Of a stretch of DNA of 64,000 nucleotides, positions 60,863-64,000 are shown piece after piece (the stretch's first letter is position 1; every line of letters begins with the position of its first letter). Location of the stretch: contig NZ_CP025096.1 of assembly GCF_002831565.1 (NCBI RefSeq), forward strand, positions 1,860,001 to 1,924,000. The letters run 5' to 3'. Made by a program: the position numbers and the translations under genes. Under the pieces are notes generated by a model. The model was not told the origin of the DNA and did not search any database. It worked only from the letters and a program-made list of their open reading frames with translations. The DNA comes from Spirosoma pollinicola (GTDB lineage: Bacteria; Bacteroidota; Bacteroidia; Cytophagales; Spirosomataceae).

Positions 60863-61489
60863 ATGACCCGTAATCAACTTGATGATTTAATAAGTCAGGG
60901 CGAACATACACGCCTGGAGTTCAAGCGTACTCTTTCGTCAGCCTACCGTATTGCCCGAACACTGGCCGCATTTGCCAACACGTCTGGCGGTACACTCCTG
61001 ATTGGTATTACTGACAGTGGAAAAACAGTTGGTGTTGTATCGGAATTTCGGGAGATCGATAAAATTGAAGAAGCTACCGACAGGTTGGTAGAGCCATCCT
61101 TAGTTGTTAGCTACGAAACGCTTGCGCCAGATGGGCGGCTTGTCCTTAGTATTACTATTCCCGAAAGCAGCGAAAAGCCTCATTATGTTCTGGATGAATC
61201 TGGTAAACGAACAATTTATGTTCGCGCAAAAGATAAATCGGTGCCGACCAACAAGCTCATTATCACGCCTGAAATGGCGGACCGTGAATTACTAAAATCA
61301 CCCATGGCCCGAACATTGATTCAATACCTTCGTAAGAACGATCATATTACGGCCGATAAGTTTGCGAAACTGATCAATATATCAGACTATAGAGCCGGCA
61401 AATTGCTCCGACAACTAGCTGAGCGGGGATTACTGATCCTTATTGATAAACCTCGCCCGGTTCGCTATGCCCTTAAACTGGCAGAGTAA
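60863..61489 (+). CDS. AlbA_2/Schlafen-like putative DNA-binding protein
   Basis: The start MTRNQLDDLISQGEHTRLEFKRTLSSAYRIARTLAAFANTSGGTLLIGITDSG (60863) gives 208 residues. The N-terminal AlbA_2 domain shows the GEHTRLEFKR and FANTSGGTLLIGI motifs (about 12-50). A C-terminal winged-helix region (HITADKFAKLINISDYRAGKLLRQLAERGLL) is plausible for DNA binding. Function is unknown. It ends 22 bases before hemF. Confidence 0.85.
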   Translation: MTRNQLDDLISQGEHTRLEFKRTLSSAYRIARTLAAFANTSGGTLLIGITDSGKTVGVVSEFREIDKIEEATDRLVEPSLVVSYETLAPDGRLVLSITIPESSEKPHYVLDESGKRTIYVRAKDKSVPTNKLIITPEMADRELLKSPMARTLIQYLRKNDHITADKFAKLINISDYRAGKLLRQLAERGLLILIDKPRPVRYALKLAE

Positions 61490-61498
61490 TCCTTGTTG

Positions 61499-61506
61499 TA
61501 TCTTTG
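61499..61506 (+). promoter_or_regulatory. -7 element directly ahead of hemF
   Basis: TATCTTTG ends five bases before the hemF ATG, so transcripts from it would be leaderless. A convincing -33 box is not visible. Confidence 0.4.
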
Positions 61507-61511
61507 TGAGT

Positions 61512-62426
61512 ATGATAACGCAGGAAGAAACGGTTTCTAAAGAAACAATCACCGATTTTTTTAAAGACCTTCAGGATCGAATCTGCCAATCGCTGGAGGA
61601 GGCCGACGGTGCGGCAACATTCCGTGAGGACGCATGGCAACGGCCGGGTGGGGGTGGAGGCCGCTCGCGGCTGCTCACTGATGGGGCTGTTATTGAAAAA
61701 GGGGGTGTTGGTTTCTCGGCTGTACATGGCGACGCAACGGAGGCTACACTTCGCACATTGAAACTGACAGAACCCGCCGAGTTTTACGCTACAGGTGTAT
61801 CTATCGTGTTGCATCCTCGCAACCCAATGGTGCCCATTATTCACATGAATGTCCGGTATTTTGAAATGAGCACGGGGCATAACTGGTTTGGGGGAGGCAT
61901 AGATCTAACGCCGCATTATGTTGTTGATGCAGATGCCCGCTTGTTTCATCAAGCGCTGCAATCCGTTTGCGACCGTCACGATCCTGCCTATTACCCGAAA
62001 TTCAAGCCCTGGGCTGATGATTATTTCTACATACCACACCGCCAGGAAACGCGGGGTGTAGGGGGAATCTTCTTCGACTACTTGAAGCCGACAGATTCGG
62101 CTCATAAAGTCAGCTTGTTTGCTTTTGTACAGGAGGTGGGCAACTCGTTCGCGCCAATTTACACGCATTTCATGCACCAGAATCGGGATATCCCATATGG
62201 TGAGCGCGAAAAAAACTGGCAGTTGCTTCGTCGGGGACGATATGTCGAATTTAACCTGGTTTGGGACCGGGGCACCAAGTTCGGGCTTGAAACCAATGGC
62301 CGTACAGAATCTATTCTGATGAGTATGCCTCCCCAGGCGAACTGGATTTACGATTTCAAAACCGAAGCGGGCAGCCGCGAAGAGCAAACACTGAATCTAC
62401 TTCAAAAAGGTATCAACTGGGTATAA
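61512..62426 (+). CDS. hemF: Oxygen-dependent coproporphyrinogen III oxidase
   Basis: Starting at MITQEETVSK (61512), the 304-residue enzyme converts coproporphyrinogen III to protoporphyrinogen IX using oxygen in haem synthesis. The family motifs are intact: GGGGGRSRLLTDGAVIEKGGVGFSAVHG near 50-76, HMNVRYFEMSTGHNWFGGGIDLTPHYV near 114-140, FKPWADDYFYIPHRQETRGVGGIFFDYL near 166-194 and RRGRYVEFNLVWDRGTKFGLETNGRTESILMSMPP near the end. Confidence 0.96.
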   Translation: MITQEETVSKETITDFFKDLQDRICQSLEEADGAATFREDAWQRPGGGGGRSRLLTDGAVIEKGGVGFSAVHGDATEATLRTLKLTEPAEFYATGVSIVLHPRNPMVPIIHMNVRYFEMSTGHNWFGGGIDLTPHYVVDADARLFHQALQSVCDRHDPAYYPKFKPWADDYFYIPHRQETRGVGGIFFDYLKPTDSAHKVSLFAFVQEVGNSFAPIYTHFMHQNRDIPYGEREKNWQLLRRGRYVEFNLVWDRGTKFGLETNGRTESILMSMPPQANWIYDFKTEAGSREEQTLNLLQKGINWV

Positions 62427-62506
62427 TAGGTCCATTCCAGTCAAATCAGACTGTATCTTTAGTGGTCAAACGATAAACTTAAAAACAATTAATTTCATCA
62501 TTCATC

Positions 62507-63361
62507 ATGAAGAGTATAAATTATCCGTCAGTAGCCGTAGTTATCCTGATTACACTCTGTTCGCTCTCGATCGCTCAGGCTCAGCTTAGAGTGCCGGCAG
62601 CCAGTCCTGTTCAAACCACCAAACAAAGTTTCGCCCTGGGCGATATTACACTGGAGTACTCCAGACCGGCGGTTAAAGGACGGGCGATCTTCGGTGATTT
62701 GGTCCCTTATGATAAAGTATGGCGTACGGGTGCCAATGCGACATCCAAGATCACTTTCTCATCGGATGTGAAACTCGAAGGTAAAGAGGTCAAGGCGGGC
62801 ACCTACGGGTTATTCACGATTCCGGGTAAAACCAGTTGGGAAGTAATGCTTTCCAAAGACCTGGACCTGGGAGCTAATGTGGGCGATTACAAAAAAGAAA
62901 ATGAAGTTGTACGGGTTCAGGTGAAACCGACTACGCTTGCCAATAAAGTAGAGACCTTTACCATCAATATCGCTGACATTTTGCCTAATTCGGCCGTGCT
63001 GGAAATTATGTGGGACAAAACCCGTGTTCCCGTTTCTATCACAGCCGATATTGATCAAACGATCGTGAAAAATATTAACGCTTCGCTCGCTTCTGATAAG
63101 CCTGCTTATTTTGAGGCAGCCAGTTACTATTATGATACGAATCGGGATTTGAAGCAAGCCCTTGGCTGGGTGACCAAAGCCACGGAGCAGAATCCGAAAG
63201 CCTTCTGGGTAATGTTGCTGAAAGCCCGGATTGAACTGAAACTTAAAGAAAAAGCCAGTGCGATCACCAGTGCTGAGAAAACAGTTGCACTGGCAACGGA
63301 AGCAAAAAATGCGGATTACGTGAAAATGGCGAATGACCTGATTGCTTCTGCTAAAAAATAG
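62507..63361 (+). CDS. DUF2911 protein
   Basis: The 284-residue protein has a signal peptide (AVVILITLCSLSIAQAQ) and the DUF2911 pattern: ITLEYSRPAVKGRAIFGDLVPYDKVWRTGANATSKITFSSDVKLEGKEVKAGTYGLFTIPG. The C-terminal half is helical, rich in Lys, Ala and Glu, resembling TPR-type repeats. Function is unknown; it is probably periplasmic. A TATCTTTA-like -7 element lies at 62454. Confidence 0.88.
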   Translation: MKSINYPSVAVVILITLCSLSIAQAQLRVPAASPVQTTKQSFALGDITLEYSRPAVKGRAIFGDLVPYDKVWRTGANATSKITFSSDVKLEGKEVKAGTYGLFTIPGKTSWEVMLSKDLDLGANVGDYKKENEVVRVQVKPTTLANKVETFTINIADILPNSAVLEIMWDKTRVPVSITADIDQTIVKNINASLASDKPAYFEAASYYYDTNRDLKQALGWVTKATEQNPKAFWVMLLKARIELKLKEKASAITSAEKTVALATEAKNADYVKMANDLIASAKK

Positions 63362-63410
63362 ATGTCGATTCCCGGAAACGAGTTTGTTGGAGCCTGTTTT
63401 AAACATATTA

Positions 63411-63450
63411 ACAGGAATGCCCGTGCAACCAGCGCGGGCATTCCTGTTTT
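63411..63450. terminator. Terminator between DUF2911 and YodC-like genes
   Basis: ACAGGAATGCCCG at 63411-63423 pairs with CGGGCATTCCTGT at 63435-63447, followed by T on the plus strand. It lies between convergent genes. Confidence 0.82.
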
Positions 63451-63462
63451 ATACCCTCTTGA

Positions 63463-63669
63463 CTACGCTTTTGAGCCTGTCTGTTCACTACTATGTAGTT
63501 TCGTGAGCTTTGTGGCATCATAATCGCTTTCAGTGGGGTTGTCCTCACTACTGCTCTCACAGGTAACGGTGCGACCATTATCTTTAACAGATTTAACGGT
63601 CATAGGCGAACTGCCATCTAAAAGAGCGACCTGGTCGCCGGGCTGAAATTGAATGGGTAAATCTGCCAT
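63463..63669 (-). CDS. YodC-family (DUF2158) small protein
   Basis: The 68-residue product starts MADLPIQFQPGDQVALLDGSSPMTVKSV, which fits the DUF2158/YodC pattern of a single SH3-like small barrel. The YodC cysteines are reduced to one here (TCESSSED), and the tail is polar. Function unknown. Confidence 0.7.
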   Translation of the reverse strand: MADLPIQFQPGDQVALLDGSSPMTVKSVKDNGRTVTCESSSEDNPTESDYDATKLTKLHSSEQTGSKA

Positions 63670-63813
63670 GTTTTGAAAAAGAAAAGGTTAACTGATTCGT
63701 TAAGATTGACTCTCCCAAAACTGGTTTGCCATACAAATGTTCAGGACCGATCAGAACCTGAAATCATCGGGTCGTTGAACAGACACGGTGCTTTTTGGTC
63801 TCAATTCTGGTAC

Positions 63814-64000
63814 TTAATCACACCAATTGTCAGTGATTGTCTTGATAAGATCAATCATGTCCATATAAGTAGATGGTTTTGTGTAGAATTGATCGGCGCC
63901 CAAGGCCAGGGCTGTTCGTCGATCTTCGTTTGTAACCCACGATGAAGTCGTAAGCACGACCACCGTAAGATTATCATAACTTTGATTATCTCGTATTTTC
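63814..64000 (-). CDS. CheY-like response regulator (partial, 5' end outside window)
   Basis: The minus-strand frame, open to base 64000, ends at TAA 63816-63814 and encodes the last 61 residues of a receiver domain. The landmarks are VVVLTTSSW with the conserved Thr/Ser switch, RTALALGADQFYTKPS with the conserved Lys-Pro, and the closing helix YMDMIDLIKTITDNW. It resembles stand-alone receivers. No ATG lies in the first part, so a start-based search would miss it. Confidence 0.8.
   Translation of the reverse strand, partial: KIRDNQSYDNLTVVVLTTSSWVTNEDRRTALALGADQFYTKPSTYMDMIDLIKTITDNWCD

Overview
The window looks like core chromosome of a Bacteroidota member, most likely a Spirosoma-like member of the Cytophagales (inference from protein style, not from a search). 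Supporting signs are a BT_3928-family protein, DUF1599, DUF2911 and DUF6580 proteins, a FadL/OmpP1 porin, a tmRNA whose tag reads GEYNYAMAA, TTTG/TAnnTTTG promoters and few purine-rich ribosome binding sites. I see no prophage, transposase, integrase, CRISPR array or toxin-antitoxin pair.

Layout. 1-1316: Ohr peroxidase, OhrR regulator and the end of an NADP-dependent oxidoreductase. 1389-10569: a seven-gene export operon (membrane fusion protein, TolC-like outer membrane protein, ABC ATPase, two FtsX/MacB-type permeases, sigma-54 activator, sensor kinase). It starts at a good sigma-54 promoter with two upstream palindromes spaced 20 bp apart, which suggests that the operon is switched on by its own last two genes. 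10777-12483: dipeptidase and 3-methyladenine glycosylase. 12527-15334: molybdate uptake (modABC) headed by a small Mo-cofactor-domain protein, with a 24-bp ModE-type box. 15442-16494: spore-photoproduct-lyase-family radical SAM protein. 16656-20701: DoxX, DUF779, EthD-like and aldehyde dehydrogenase genes with a divergent AraC regulator. 20777-23589: DUF2461, a small membrane protein, GH43 and GNAT. 23851-29931: gltBD. 30325-35288: amidohydrolase, tRNA-Lys, folP, DUF1599, BT_3928 and aroK. 35339-41184: OmpP1, a Gly/Tyr-rich lipoprotein, proS, and PadR with a membrane partner. 41452-49999: sugar isomerase-like protein, FKBP, UvsE, HTH protein, two-repeat secreted protein, SDR and a 100-kDa glycoside hydrolase. 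50252-54645: response regulators and a PAS kinase around small unknowns. 55028-57057: ArsR-type regulator, alpha/beta hydrolase, unknown. 57234-57604: ssrA. 57665-64000: lipoprotein, unknowns, AlbA_2-domain protein, hemF, DUF2911, YodC-like protein and the end of a CheY-like regulator.

The most unusual feature is structural. Many gene-gene junctions carry long inverted repeats, each with its own sequence. In the export operon and in the DUF1599-BT_3928-aroK set, the left arm starts at or inside the stop region of one gene and the right arm ends just before the next start codon. A 66-bp perfect inverted repeat sits between the fusion-protein and TolC genes, a nested one lies at 10586-10710, and perfect 22- to 31-bp stems mark several convergent gene ends.
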